Under the pieces are notes generated by a model. That model was not told the origin of the DNA, made no database searches, and saw nothing but the letters and a program-made list of their open reading frames with translations. 64,000 nucleotides of DNA from Thereva unica (taxonomy: Eukaryota; Arthropoda; Insecta; Diptera; Therevidae). Both the position numbers and the translations under genes were made by a program. The DNA is taken from assembly GCA_949987705.1 (NCBI GenBank), contig OX465281.1, positions 160,594,393 to 160,658,392 of the forward strand. Reading direction: 5' to 3'. This document shows positions 1-11,931 of the stretch, piece by piece; the first letter of the stretch is position 1, and each line of letters opens with the position of its first letter.

Positions 1-322
1 CTTATTTGACATAGCCAAAGGATTTCTTAATTTTCGTTTGAAAATATATTTATGCTGCTGAGTTCTTCCACCTTCTTTATTTTCCTCATAGACTAAAATA
101 TGACGCCAAATAGACATATTTAGTAACTTGATAAGTTACTAAAATCTTGCACTAATTTCAAAATTGACAATTAAATATTAGCCATAAGCTAGTAGCCGCC
201 GCTTCAATATGCTTACGAACACCTTTGAATTTACGAGCTTGATTTGTTCGTAATATGTGAACCACTATTAAAAATTATCGTTATTTTATTTTTCGTTTTA
301 CGAAATTCAAGTTTGCGAATAA
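1..322. other. AT-rich flank, nothing recognised
   Basis: No coding region, repeat or RNA was identified here. It precedes the open frame of the Helitron protein and may hold the Helitron 5' end or an upstream exon, but I could not find a convincing terminal TC. Confidence 0.4.
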
Positions 323-344
323 GCGTATTACAAAAACGGGCCCC

Positions 345-850
345 AGCAAACTAGAGCTTCTACTTCAAGAGCAGCTGAAACCCCTGAAGAGCGCGATGCA
401 CGCTTACAATACAAACGTACCAGAGCGTCTACTTCAAGAGCAGCTGAAACACCTGAAGAGCGCGACGCACGCTTACAATACAAACGCACCAGAGCTTCTA
501 CTTCAAGAGCAGCTGAAACACCTGAAGAGCGCGACGCACGTTTGCAAGACCAACGAACCGCAGCGTCTACTTCAATAACGGCTGAAACACCTGAAGAGCG
601 CGATGCACGCTTACAATACAAACGCACTAGAGCTTCTACTTCAAGAGCATCTGAAACACCTGAAGAGCAACACGCACGTTTGCAAGGCCAACGAACCGCA
701 GCTTCTACTTCAAAAGCAGCTGAAAAACCTGAAGAGCGCGATGCACGGTTACAATACAAACGCACGAGAGCTTTTACTTCAAGAGCAGCTGAAACACCTG
801 AAGACCGCAATGCACGTTTGCAACGCCAACGAACCAGGGTTTCTAATTTG
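345..850 (+). repeat. 69-bp coding tandem repeat, seven units
   Basis: The motif gctgaaacacctgaagagcg recurs at 374, 443, 512, 581, 650, 719 and 788, exactly 69 bp apart, so the reading frame is preserved. Each unit encodes 23 residues with an A-E-T-P-E-E-R-D-A-R-L-Q core rich in Arg, Glu and Gln. Such R/E/Q-rich repeats are typical of the N-terminal region of animal Helitron proteins. Units differ by a few substitutions. Confidence 0.9.
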
Positions 851-2450
851 AGAATGAGAAACGATTTGAAGATGGAAGCATTCAATTATAATAAAGATCA
901 CGATTACACCATGCACCCTAATGTTAACATTGGTCAAATGGATAAATTGTGCCAACATTGTCACGCCTTAAAATTTGAAAAAGAATCACCTGGAATGTGC
1001 TGTTTCAATGGCAAAGTTGTTTTGCCACAACTGAATAATCCACCTGATCCCCTTCGCGCGTACGTAGATAGAACTTCTCCGTTGTCCAAACATTTTTTAC
1101 AAAATATTCAACGGTACAACTCTTGCTTCCAAATGACATCGTTTGGTGCAACTAATATTGTTCGTGAAGATGGTTTTATGCCGACATTTAAAATACAAGG
1201 ACAAGTATACCATAAAGTTGGTTCACTTCTTCCACTTCCCGAGGAAGATTCCAAATTTTTACAAGTTTACTTCATGGGCAACAATGAAGCGGAAGTCAAT
1301 CAACGTTATGCTATTTCTCGAGGAACGAAACGGAAAATCATTTTAAAATTACAAAATTTACTTCACCAACACAACTATTTGGTACGTTTATTCCAAACCG
1401 CATTGGATCAAATGCCTTCGGATAACTACCAAATTATCATAAGAGCTGATAAGACGCCAGCTGGTGAACATCAAATGCTCCAGTAATCAATGAAGTAGCA
1501 ATTTTTATGGTTGGAGAAGAACAGTGCGATCATCGCGATATTGTTATCCGCAGACGAGATGAAAATTTACAACGAATTGCTGAAACACACAGATCATACG
1601 ATGCGCTCCAATACCCGCTACTATTTTGGCAAGGTGAAGACGGTTACCATTTTAATGTGATGCAAATTGAGCCTATACGAAGGCAGAGATAACAAAAAAG
1701 GTGTCTTCTATGGATTTTTATGCATATCGTATCATGATTAGAGACGGAGAATCCAACCACATCTTGAAGTGCGGTGCGATTTTCAATCAATTCATCGTTG
1801 ATATGTTTGCAAAAATCGAAGCTGAACGGCTTCTTTTCCTTCGTTTAAATCAAAGAAAACTTCGGACCGAAGAGTATATTCACTTACGTGATGCCATTGC
1901 GAATGATGGCAGCGTAGCTAACATTGGACAAAATGTAATACTTCCAGCTACTTACACAGGCAGCCCACGGCACATGCACGAATACGCACAAGATGCCATG
2001 CCGTATGTCAAATGCACATGTAACCCGAATTGGAAAGAAATCACAGATTTACTGTTAACATGTCAAACATCGATTCATCGACATGATCTTATAGCCAGAG
2101 TTTTTAAGCAAAAGCTTATGCGTCTTATGGATCTCATCATGAAAAATCACATATGTATATGGTGAAGTACGCTGCTGGATGTATTCCATCGAGTGGCAAA
2201 AAAGAGGTCTGCCACACGCTCACATTTTGATTTGGTTGAAGGAAAAAATTGTTCCAACGCAAATCGATAATATTATACATATCTGCTGAGCTCCCCCATC
2301 AGCAAGAGGATCCAATACTTTTTGAAGTTATTAAAAAAAAATAATATTCACGGGCCATGTGGAGCATTCAATCGCAATTCACCTTTCATGAAAGACGGAA
2401 AATGCACCAAAAAATATCCACGTCAAATGCATCATGAAACACAAACTCTA

Positions 2451-2688
2451 CAGTACACAGCCAGAAGTGCTTAAGTGCAAAATATGCGTTTCGAGAAAAT
2501 CGCCCTCAAAGATTTTTTTAGATATAGAAATGTACACAAAATCACTTTTGCCGGTCCAATAACTCAGCAACCACAGCTCAGATTAAGATAAGAATTATAG
2601 CAATGATTAAGAATAAAATACTGAATACAAAAATGCAAAAAACTCGAAATCGTCAAATTTGCACTTAAGCACTTCTGGCTTTTTACTG
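2451..2688. mobile_element. Tc1/mariner-type MITE (238 bp)
   Basis: Both ends begin CAGTA and share AGCCAGAAGTGCTTAAGTGC in inverted orientation, giving TIRs of about 31 bp with two mismatches. The element is flanked by TA at 2449-2450 and 2689-2690, and the termini CAGT with a TA duplication fit Tc1/mariner. No transposase is encoded. It interrupts the Helitron Rep coding sequence. Family-level assignment is inferred from termini only. Confidence 0.85.
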
Positions 2689-3612
2689 TAGAACTGGTGA
2701 CGACGGATATCCACAGTACAGACGACGAAAACCAGAAGATGGTGGCCACACAGCCACAATTAAAAGCAATAATGTGGACGTTGTCATCGATAACAGATGG
2801 GTGGTTCCTTACACACCTTTACCGTCGAAAATATTCAAAGCACACATCAATGTGGAGTTTTGCAGTTCTGTCAAATCAATTAAGTATTTATGCAAATATG
2901 TACGCAAAGGCAGCGATATAGCTGTTTTTGAAGTTTCCAATCCCAATCAACCTATCGATGAAATTAAACGATTTGAAATGGGACGTTACATCAGCAGTAA
3001 CGAAGCTGTTTGGCGAATTCTCGGTTTTACCATTCACGAGCGCCATCCCACTGTTGTTCATCTCAGTGTTCACTTAGAAAACGGCCAACGAGTCTACTTT
3101 ACGGAAACAAACGCCCAACAGCGAGCTGCACACCCACCAAATACAACGTTGACTGCCTTTTTCCGTTTGTGCCAAACAGATGAATTTGCGAAAACGTTAC
3201 TGTACCATGAAGTTCCCAAGTATTATACTTGGAACACATCAAAAAAGGAGTTTCAACAAAGTAAGCAAGGTACATTTGTTCCTGATCACACCGGTGTAAG
3301 TGCGTCTGATGCATTGGGACGAGTGTATACTGTTCATCCAAACAATGCTGAATGTTTTTATTTACGAATGCTGCTGCACGAAGTCAGAGGACCAACATCA
3401 TTTCAAGCAATCAAAAACATTGATGGTTATGTATATGAGACATTCAGACAGGCATGCAATATACTGGGAATACTTGAAAATGATCAACATTGGGATACCA
3501 CGTTAACAGAAGCATCTGTTGCATGTTCACCGCAACTAATTCGGACTTTATTTGCAATAATTTTGACAACATGCGCCCCTTCGGATCCAAAATATCTGTG
3601 GGAAAAACATAA

Positions 3613-4221
3613 TAGTCCGGGAGGTGGTGTCACTTTTTTATCAGTGATTTATCTGCGACTCAAATGTAATTGATTGAAGAGTTTAACCATTACTCTGTTT
3701 GAAATCGAAAGTCAGTCAGCGCGACCGCGGTGGGTGTGGGCATGGGAAGCTGTGAAACTCGTCGGAAAAACTATGAAAAAAAGTGATAAATCTGGTGATG
3801 AAAATTTGTTAGATTGTAAATTATTGATGATTAAACGTGAAAATATTCGTCAGTCACTTTTCCGACGGGGGAAACATCGTCAGTCAGAGGTTTGAAGCCG
3901 TCGGAAAAATTGGAAAGTTCAAGTGATCGATCTTCACTTGAAATTTTGTGGAATGATTATTACTATCTAATCAAGCATGAAAATGAACGTCAGCCACGTT
4001 TATCGTGGTGGATTCTTTGTCAGTCGGCTTTCCAAAGTCGAGAGTGCTGACCAGGTTCCTCTGGCGCGCTGCACCAGCGTCGTGCCGACTGACGATTGTT
4101 TGTTTGAAGTGTGAAACAAGTTCTCTATAATTTATTAATTTCAAGTCAATATAAATCACTTGATTGAATTTTTGCATCGTTATTAACAATATCACTAATA
4201 ATTGAAAAGTCACGCTTATTT
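3613..4221 (+). repeat. Left inverted-repeat arm of the Academ-like element
   Basis: The outer 22 bp (3613-3634) match the right end perfectly. About 75 bp then differ between arms, and similarity resumes from 3711 and stays high to about 4221. Inside are repeated GTCAGTC motifs (3711, 3849, 3879, 4019; variant GTCAGCC at 3989; inverted at 4087) and GTCGGAAAA motifs, arranged like possible transposase binding sites. Confidence 0.85.
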
Positions 4222-4262
4222 AAATTGCTTTTTTTTATTAGTTACACAAAAATCTTTTAAAA

Positions 4263-7200
4263 TTAATCATTTTCTCTTTCACTCTGGCTGTCTGAGTCAT
4301 CCGTGGAAGTATCATCTTCATCATCATAATCTGATGACTGTTCGTCTCCCTCCGAATCCTCCTGACAGTCTGAAAATAATACAGGGTTTCAGTATGAAAA
4401 TAATAAATGAGTTGGTATTATATGAAATGTGTTTATATGTACCTGAAATATTTTCTGATAGATCTTCTGTTATGTCCTGGATTTCAGGCAACTGCTCTCC
4501 ATCGAACCATTTAAATGTATATCTCCCGTCTTCTTCTTTCCATCCATAATCGATTGGATTGGTAATTGTTGTTATTTGCTGTGCAGCGTGAGACCACATC
4601 TGTGCGATGTGCGTCGTTCGTAGAAAATGCTGGTAAAGCTCGGTCTTGCATGGTGGTAGCGCTGACCCTTCGAAATTGCTCTTCGTGTTTAGTATGCTCT
4701 CGTTATCTTTAATTCTGTAAGTCTTCATGAAAGTTGCCAAACGAGCTAGATTGACATCTTTCAAGGTTTTATATCCATACATATGGCAAACAAAAATCTC
4801 CAAAATAGAAAATTGTTCACTTAAATCGTCATCTGACCTTTGCGAAATTGCAATGAAAGCATTTATATAATTCGCTGATTTTTTTAAAAGCTCATAAGGC
4901 TTATTCTTCCCCTTTCTATAAAAAGCAGGGTTGAAGTCACAGCCAGTTAACGCATGAAAAGCTGGCAACGCTCTACTGAAATCTTCACCCAGTTTTTGAT
5001 AAATCTTCGTCACGTCAATGTAGCGGTAGTTGTTCGTTCGCCCTGTGAGTATAGATATTTGTAAATTCTGTGTGATTCGATGCATGTTACCAAGCATAAT
5101 TACAATAATATCAGTGTCAGAGCATCTTATCGTTACATGTGCATCGAAGTGCAGCTGACATATGTGGAAAATGATCTTTGAATCGGCCTCTAAATGCTCA
5201 GGGCACGATAAATTATCCTCTTCTGTTCGAAGTACTTTATTTTCAACGACCTGGAACTTGAAGCATTTCTCGTGATTAACGAACACTGTTCGATCACCGA
5301 AGAAAGCGCTCATGTGATCCTGATTCCAATGATCACACAGAAATTTCACCAACGCTTCCTTGAAATAAGTATTTTTCAAATCGCTCCTAAAATTGGACGA
5401 TCTCTTCTGCTGTGGTCCATTGATTGTGAATCGATTCCCCTCTACTCTTCCACGCAATGTGTGTTCATTATCTTTAATTGAGGGAGAAACATATCGATCG
5501 AATGCGATAACGATTGTTTTTGCGTTGTTTGCAGTGAAAGAGTGTAATATTTTTTGCGAAATATTACCGAAAGACACTGGAATTTCCGTCATGCAATGGA
5601 TCGTATGAAAGCCATCGAAAACAATCACGTCACATCTTTCGGGCTCGTGACTTTCCACTTCTTTCTCTAATATATGCAGTAAGACTGATTTGTCAGTCTT
5701 GCATATCGTCCCCTCCAAGTGGCAAAATGCCAAAGGAACTGGAGTTAACGGGTACGATAACACTTTCTCTATATTCAATGTTTTTTCCAAAGACAGTCGT
5801 AACAATTTCCCAAACAAATCTCTTTGCAACTTTACTTCGATGATTTTTCCATTGACTTTCATCTTCTTCTTCTCCACCGCATCGGCGAACGTGAGGGTCT
5901 TATTCTTCTTCAACGCTCTCTCAAAGCGAAGAGGATCTTCTGAACATTCTATAATAAAGGTTTCCTGCAGTTTCTTTCCATTCTCCTGCACGTTGAGAAG
6001 GAATTTTTCAATATTTTCATCGACGGATCTTCCACTTGAAATATTGTATAAGTTCTCTGCATCAAGGTCGTCCGAAAAAGGGTTCATATTATGACGAATG
6101 TGCCTCATAAGCGAATCCATCTGCGAAGTAAATTTAGTTATCCTGTTTGTTTCAAGATCAGCAGAGACGTCCTGCTTGTTGCGCAATCCCGCTCTTTCCA
6201 TGATGCAGTGAATAAGCGCCGAGCGAATACTGTGGCTTTTACACCATCTCTGTCGTGCCGAAATGGAATTCGTGAGATAGCTAATGCCAGTTAATTTATT
6301 CGCTGCATCGGCGTTTATAGTTTGTTCCAACGTCAAGTCTACGGGTTGTCTTGAGAAAGATTTCTGCGTCCGTTTCACTCCAAACGATCCTTTCTTTAGC
6401 CTCTCTATTAGACCTGGATGAGATACTTCTACTTTTATAAGTTTCTCATGATAGAGTACGAGATAGCGAGAGTAGTTTTGTTGGTTGAAAATGAAGAAAA
6501 TGCTAGCAATCTGAGGCAAAATATGCTTGAATAGTTCGAAATCTGGCAATCTAATACTGCGATTCAACATCAGATAATAATCTATTAAATTGATATAAAT
6601 CATATAAAACTGAGCAGTCTTTCCATGTTCTCCCTGTAAAGTTTTTTTACAGTATTCTTCATATTTAGTATGAATTCTAGAAATACTGTCATCCGTGATC
6701 GTTACACTTGGAGATTTCGAATTCGCAAAGTCAGACAAATACTTTTTGATTTCCTCCAGTTTTTCTTCAGAGATATTCAAAGTAGCATAGAATGATTCGA
6801 AATGTAATATCCGCAGTGCTAAAGATACGAGGGGATGCAAGCGCTTACATCGATTGAAATGTTTACCAGCCAAAAAACTATTTACAGAGCCACTAGCGAG
6901 GACTTCACTGTCCACCATGATAGTAGTTAATCCACAACTATCGATAAATTTTCCTACCGCTTTGAAAAAAGCCATCATAATATGAAAAGAGCCGATGTGA
7001 ATGAATAAATTATTAAAGCGCGGTCTCTCTATGCTTTGAATTTGGAACGCGACTTTTGCAATCGCCAAGTCATAAGTGACTTCCATGTATGATTGATGAC
7101 ATTCATCTGCTGCTCTCATTGCTTGCTTTAACGTCTCTACTATCACAGAAGAATTTGTTGGTGAACTATTGATAGTGGTGAGATACGAAATTTTTTGAGG

Positions 7201-9370
7201 AGCACCAAGATCTTCGTATATCAAGCTGTTATATCCCACCCAAGCTGGAGTACCCGACAATTTCAAGAAATGACTAATCATCCAAGCAAAGTCTACTTTT
7301 TTATATTGCAATAAGATACTTTCTTCTGATAATCGTAAAGGGCTGTCATATTCTTCTAGTTTTTCTGCGTATCTTGGTCTCTTGTTGTATGTTTCCAACT
7401 CATGCGTAATAGCATCCATTGATCGCTGTCTTTTTTTTTGGTAATCTGACGATACTGTCGGATTTTCCGTTGCAACTGAAGAAGAAATTTCGGTACTCTC
7501 TTGGGAAGTCTCTTCGACTATGTTTTGAAAAATAATGCCAACGGTATCGTGAAGAGTATCTTTACCACTGGTAGTATCGACGAATCGATCAAAATTGTTG
7601 TATGCTAAACCAGTGGATAGTTCTGGCGATCTTTTGATATCTTCAGGACAGACATCAGCATTACAAACGGACGCGAAAGTTGCTTCGGTTTCCAACTCCT
7701 CAAGAACGGTGTAGCTAACGCAATGCCCGAAACGATTCAATATGTTGATTATTTTTTTACTATTCGTCAAACTTTTCACTGTCATGCCGAGAGTGATATG
7801 TTTCGACGGCTTGATTTTACCACTAGTCATTGCAAAAATCAAATCTTCAGATAATGACTCTGCTATTCTCTTCTTGTAAGAACTTTGTTGGCGACGTTTT
7901 GTTGTGGAGATCAAGTTAGAGAAGAACTCAGAAACTGTTTCTGGAATTGTACATTCACCTGCTATTAAACTATTTACAGTGAGTTTTTCTGGTAACGGTT
8001 TCTTTTCGATCTTACTAATCTCAGATTTCAAGATTAAGATCGCTCTATTTAAAATATCGCGTTTTTCTATATCTTCGAGATTGTTAGTTACTAGATGTCC
8101 ATCGAATGGCTTGATAACTTTTCGTTTATTGAGGGAAACTATTGCTATTTTACGTGGAAAAGACTGAAGTAACCTATTCTCTAGATCGTAAGGTTCACAA
8201 CTAGTTTCAACATTAAAATTCCCCGATTCAATAAAATTTCTATACAATTCTTTACAGTATGAAACAAAATAACATTCTCTCATCTGTATTATTTTGTTGC
8301 TAATAAAAGAACATACATGTTCATAAGCCAGCTTATGAGCATCTCTTTTTTTATGCCAGTCCTGCGGAGAATTTTGTTTCTTTCCCGTGGATAACAATTC
8401 TGATCTGCAGTTATATTTACACATAGAATGATGCATGATCTGTTCATTCAAATTCTCTTTCTCTCGTATTCTCTGACGTAAACCATGTACATTGAACTGT
8501 TCGGAATACGATTTGAATAGTTCAATCGATGACGATTCGCTAAACTGCAAGGGTTGCTCACGCCCTTTCACTTTTTTTCGTTTTTTTCCGCAAACTATGC
8601 ATACCTCCTCGATTTGATTCTCAGCAACACAAATTTCCTGTCCCTCTTGCATGCCGTCTTGCTGCCCCTCTTCTCTTTGAATTTCTTCCCCTCCATCTTC
8701 TTGCTGCCCCTCCTCTCTCTGAACAGATGTTGCTGGATCCAGCACATCACTGGCATCTTGACTCGTGCTAAAATACATTTCAAGTCTTGGTGAAAATAGA
8801 AAATTATTGATGAATTAATATCATCAAATTGTCATCGAATAATCAACGAAATCTTCTTACACTTCATAACTAAACGTCAAAACTTCATAACTAAAGTCGA
8901 GCTAACAGTAAAGTATACACAACCAATTTTAAATGAATAGATAATTACCTTGGTAAATCTGATGTTTCTGAAGAATCAATTTCCTCAGGTTTTCTATATT
9001 TTTTCGACAGAGCGGTGAATTTTCTGTAACATTTCGAATGATACTTGCTCGCAGATGAAATGTTTTCGGGCAATCTCACATCACTCATTGACAAATTATT
9101 TTCTTTTCGAATTTTCAACACTGTTTGACACTTGTTTAATGTATTATTGGTGAATGAAATTAACGGTTCACTCTTTTTCGAGCAAATAACACAGAAAGGC
9201 TTTGGATGAGTCATTTTCAAAACAAGTTCTCCAGTAAACAGCGCAGTCTCTACTGTCTCACTGTGCCTCACTGGCTTTACCCGTAAACAGTAGATGCTCC
9301 GAAAATAGGAGGGGAGGGACATTCTATTCCTACTATTCGTTCTGAAAATATCGATTTTGAATTTGAACAC
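4263..9370 (-). CDS. Academ-like transposase, three exons, apparently intact
   Basis: Inferred exons are 9370(or 9214)-8949, 8767-4443 and 4369-4263. The introns begin AAG|GTAATT and CAG|GTACAT and end TTTTAG|C and TTTTCAG|A, and both joins keep frame. Exon 1 carries a Cys/His cluster (CVICSKK ... YHSKCYRKFTALSKKYRKPE) typical of transposase zinc-binding N-termini. Exon 2 adds CIVCGKKRKK and MCKYNCR, then a long central region including LAYNNFDRFVDTTSGKDTLH (about residue 396). Near its end are HLEADSKIIFHICQ, CSDTDIIVIMLGN (about 1219) and FHALTGCDFNPAFYRKGK (about 1278), which resemble the acidic metal-binding pattern of PIN/XPG-type nucleases. Exon 3 is a short, strongly acidic Ser/Asp/Glu tail. 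Length is about 1,600 residues with no internal stop. Start choice is uncertain: 9214 begins MTHPKPFCVIC just before the Cys cluster. DDE residues were not assigned. Confidence 0.75.
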
Positions 9371-9461
9371 TGAGCAATTGATATTCTTTTAAAGGAAATC
9401 ATTCATGTATCTCATGCTATTATTATAAACTGCATAAGCAATAAAAAATAAATGTTATTTA

Positions 9462-10068
9462 AATGAGCGTGACATTTTAATTTACAATAATAGTGTTGAT
9501 AACGATGCAAAAATTCAATCAAGTGATTTATATTGACTTGAAATTAATAAATTATAGAGAACTTGTTTCACACTTCAAACAAACAATCGTCAGTCGGCAC
9601 GACGCTGGTGCAGCGCGCCAGAGGAACCTGGTCAGCACTCTCGACTTTGGAAAGCCGACTGACAAAGAATCCACCACGATAAACGTGGCTGACGTTCATT
9701 TTCATGCTTGATTAGATAGTAATAATCATTCCACAAAATTTCAAGTGAAGATCGATCACTTGAACTTTCCAATTTTTCCGACGGCTTCAAACCTCTGACT
9801 GACGATGTTTCCCCCGTCGGAAAAGTGACTGACGAATATTTTCACGTTTAATCATCAATAATTTACAATCTAACAAATTTTCATCACCAGATTTATCACT
9901 TTTTTTCATAGTTTTTCCGACGAGTTTCAAAGCCACCCACGCCCACACCCACCGCTACTGGACTGACTGACGCGCGGATCGTATATGTTAATGTGGAGAA
10001 CTACGCATGGTAAAAAATTCGTGTGCAGATCGATCACTAGTCCAATAGTGACACCACCTCCCGGACTA
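9462..10068 (-). repeat. Right inverted-repeat arm of the Academ-like element
   Basis: Reverse complement of the left arm. The stretch 9493-9711 encodes the same peptide as the complement of 3971-4213, showing how similar the arms are. The subterminal segment 9975-10046 is unrelated to its counterpart in the left arm, whereas the final 22 bp (10047-10068) are identical. Confidence 0.85.
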
Positions 10069-10071
10069 TAA

Positions 10072-11696
10072 GGAAAGCCTCAGTGAAGATATACTACGAC
10101 AAACGCGCAGAACGAATCCTGACATAGATATTCAATATTCGAATGAAATTTTCAATCAAGTGCTCATATTACTTGAGGATAAGTGCATATCCATTAACAA
10201 CAAAATTCTTTGTCAGCTTGGTTTATCTGCAGCGATACGGGACCGAAACGATGTTCAAGATAGAGAGGTTTTACGTGAACGCCAATATGACGTTGAACAG
10301 CTGCGAGTTTTCGTTGACGCTCACGAAAGATTGTTGACTGATGACCAAAGACTTGCATACAATACAGTTATGCAGTATGTTGCAAAAGACGAAGGTGGAA
10401 TTATTTTCCTTGATGCATCAGGAGGTACTGGAAAGACATTTCTGTTGAATTTGATACTCGCCGAAATTCGAAAGAAGAATGAGATCGCACTTGCTGTGGC
10501 ATCATCGGGAATTGCAGCCACGCTACTCGATGGAGGACGTACAGCACACTCAGCATTCAAGCTACCATTAAATTTGAACCATGCTGAAAATGTTACTTGC
10601 AACTTGAGCAAGTGCTCCGGAATGGCAACAGTTTTAAAAACATGCAAACTAATTATTTGGGATGAATGCACCATGGCACATAAGAAAGCACTGGAAGCAC
10701 TTGATCGTACTCTGCGAGATTTTAGAGAAAATCAACAACCAATGGGGGGAGCTCTCATACTGGCAGGTGATTTCCGGCAAACTTTGCCAGTCATACCAAA
10801 ATCAACATCCGCTGATGAGCTCCGCTTGCCTGAAAGCCTCACCGTTTTGGAGAAATGTGAAAAAAATTACATTATCCACAAATATGCGTGTGCATTTACT
10901 TCAAGATGTTACTGCACAAATATTTGCCAAACAACTTTTGGATATTGGCGACGGCAAGTTTCCCATTGATCCATTGACAAATGAGATATCGTTTCCATCA
11001 AACTTTTGTAAAATTCAGTCATCGATTGAAGATGTTGAAAAGATGGTTTTCCCGAACCTTTCCCGCAACTATAAGAATCACGATTGGCTTCACGAAAGAG
11101 CGATCCTAGCTCCAAATAACCATGACGTCAACAAAGTAAATGATCGTATTCAACTGCAAATTCCTGGTCAGCCAACAAAATACAGTTCGATTGACAGAGT
11201 TGTAGATGAAGATCAAGTTGTCAACTATCCCATTGAGTTTCTAAATTCATTGGAGCCATCTGGAATGCCACCGCACATACTATCCTTGAAAGTTGGTTCA
11301 CCAATAATGCTACTTCGAAATTTAGATCCGCCGAGATTGTGCAACGGAACCAAACTTGCTATTAAAAAACTAATGCCGAATGTGATTGAAGCAACCATTA
11401 TCAGCGGTAAATTCAAAGGAGAAAGTGTGCTGATTCCTCGCATTCCCATGATTCCCACCGATTTGCCGTTCAATTTCAAGCGACTTCAGTTTCCAGTGCG
11501 CCTTGCCTTTTCCATCACAATCAATAAAGCCCAAGGACAATCTCTAAGCGTTGCTGGATTAAATTTAGAAAATCCATGTTTTGTCCATGGTCAACTATAT
11601 GTTGCTTGCTCCAGAGTCGGAACAGCAAAGCAATTGTTTATTTATGCACCAAATGGAAAAACAAAAAATATTGTTTATCAACTCGCATTAAGATAA
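10072..11696 (+). pseudogene. Helitron RepHel, PIF1-like helicase half
   Basis: Continues the Helitron protein from the insertion point (K-E-S-L-S-E-D-I-L). It shows superfamily 1 helicase motifs: Walker A DASGGTGKTFLL (about 10417), Walker B LIIWDECTMAHKKALEALD (about 10645), LAGDFRQTLPVIPKST (about 10760), and the C-terminal ITINKAQGQSLSVAGLNL with LYVACSRVG (about 11520-11620). In the family this domain unwinds DNA during rolling-circle transfer. A frameshift near 10860-10890 moves the frame between VLEKCEKNYII and NMRVHLLQD. The natural stop is at 11694-11696. With the broken Rep half, this copy cannot make a full protein. Confidence 0.92.
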
Positions 11697-11931
11697 AATA
11701 TCAAGTTTTACTTAATTTAACATTTTTCCTATCTCTATCGGTTTTCACCACACACTATCTAAGTAATACTGTTAGTACTGTTGCCGCAACAAAACCAACA
11801 CACATTTTTAATGTTGCCCATGTTCGTCTCAAGCCGAAATGAAGAAAACAGAGAGGAAATGTGTGTGCAATGTATTTATTCGCTATATACATTTTGAGAA
11901 TATATACGACTTTTATACTCCATTGATGTTA

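Larger units (their letters stand above)
323..3609 (+). pseudogene. Helitron RepHel, Rep (replication initiator) half
   Basis: The open frame starts after a stop at 320-322, has no ATG before 542, and runs to 1486. Homologous protein then continues in shifted frames (1507-1692, 1701-2165, 2207-2280, 2774-3609). Helitron hallmarks in order are the R/E/Q-rich repeats, a conserved block containing QHCHALKFE, the ILPATYTGSPRHMHEYAQDA block, the HUH motif in GLPHAHILIW (about 2207-2240), and the catalytic tyrosine region YLCKYVRKGSD (about 2885). In the family the HUH residues bind metal and the tyrosines nick and join DNA. At least three frameshifts plus a MITE insertion make this copy dead. Coding stops at codon W-E-K-H, where the Academ-like element inserted, and resumes at 10072. 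Confidence 0.9.
3613..10068 (-). mobile_element. Academ-like DNA transposon, apparently complete (6456 bp)
   Basis: Perfect terminal 22-bp inverted repeats (TAGTCCGGGAGGTGG... and its complement) sit inside roughly 600-bp inverted arms. The 3-bp target duplication TAA (3610-3612 and 10069-10071) lies within the Helitron codon run W-E-K-H-K-E-S, so removing the element restores the Helitron frame exactly. It carries one three-exon gene on the - strand filling nearly all the space between the arms. A Cys-rich N-terminus, a PIN/XPG-like C-terminal region and a 3-bp TSD are features I associate with the Academ superfamily. The superfamily call is inference; the element boundaries are read directly. 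Confidence 0.8.

Noticed and set aside
328..885. 185-codon open frame on the - strand
   Set aside because: It is the antisense of the in-frame 69-bp repeats; periodicity keeps several frames open.
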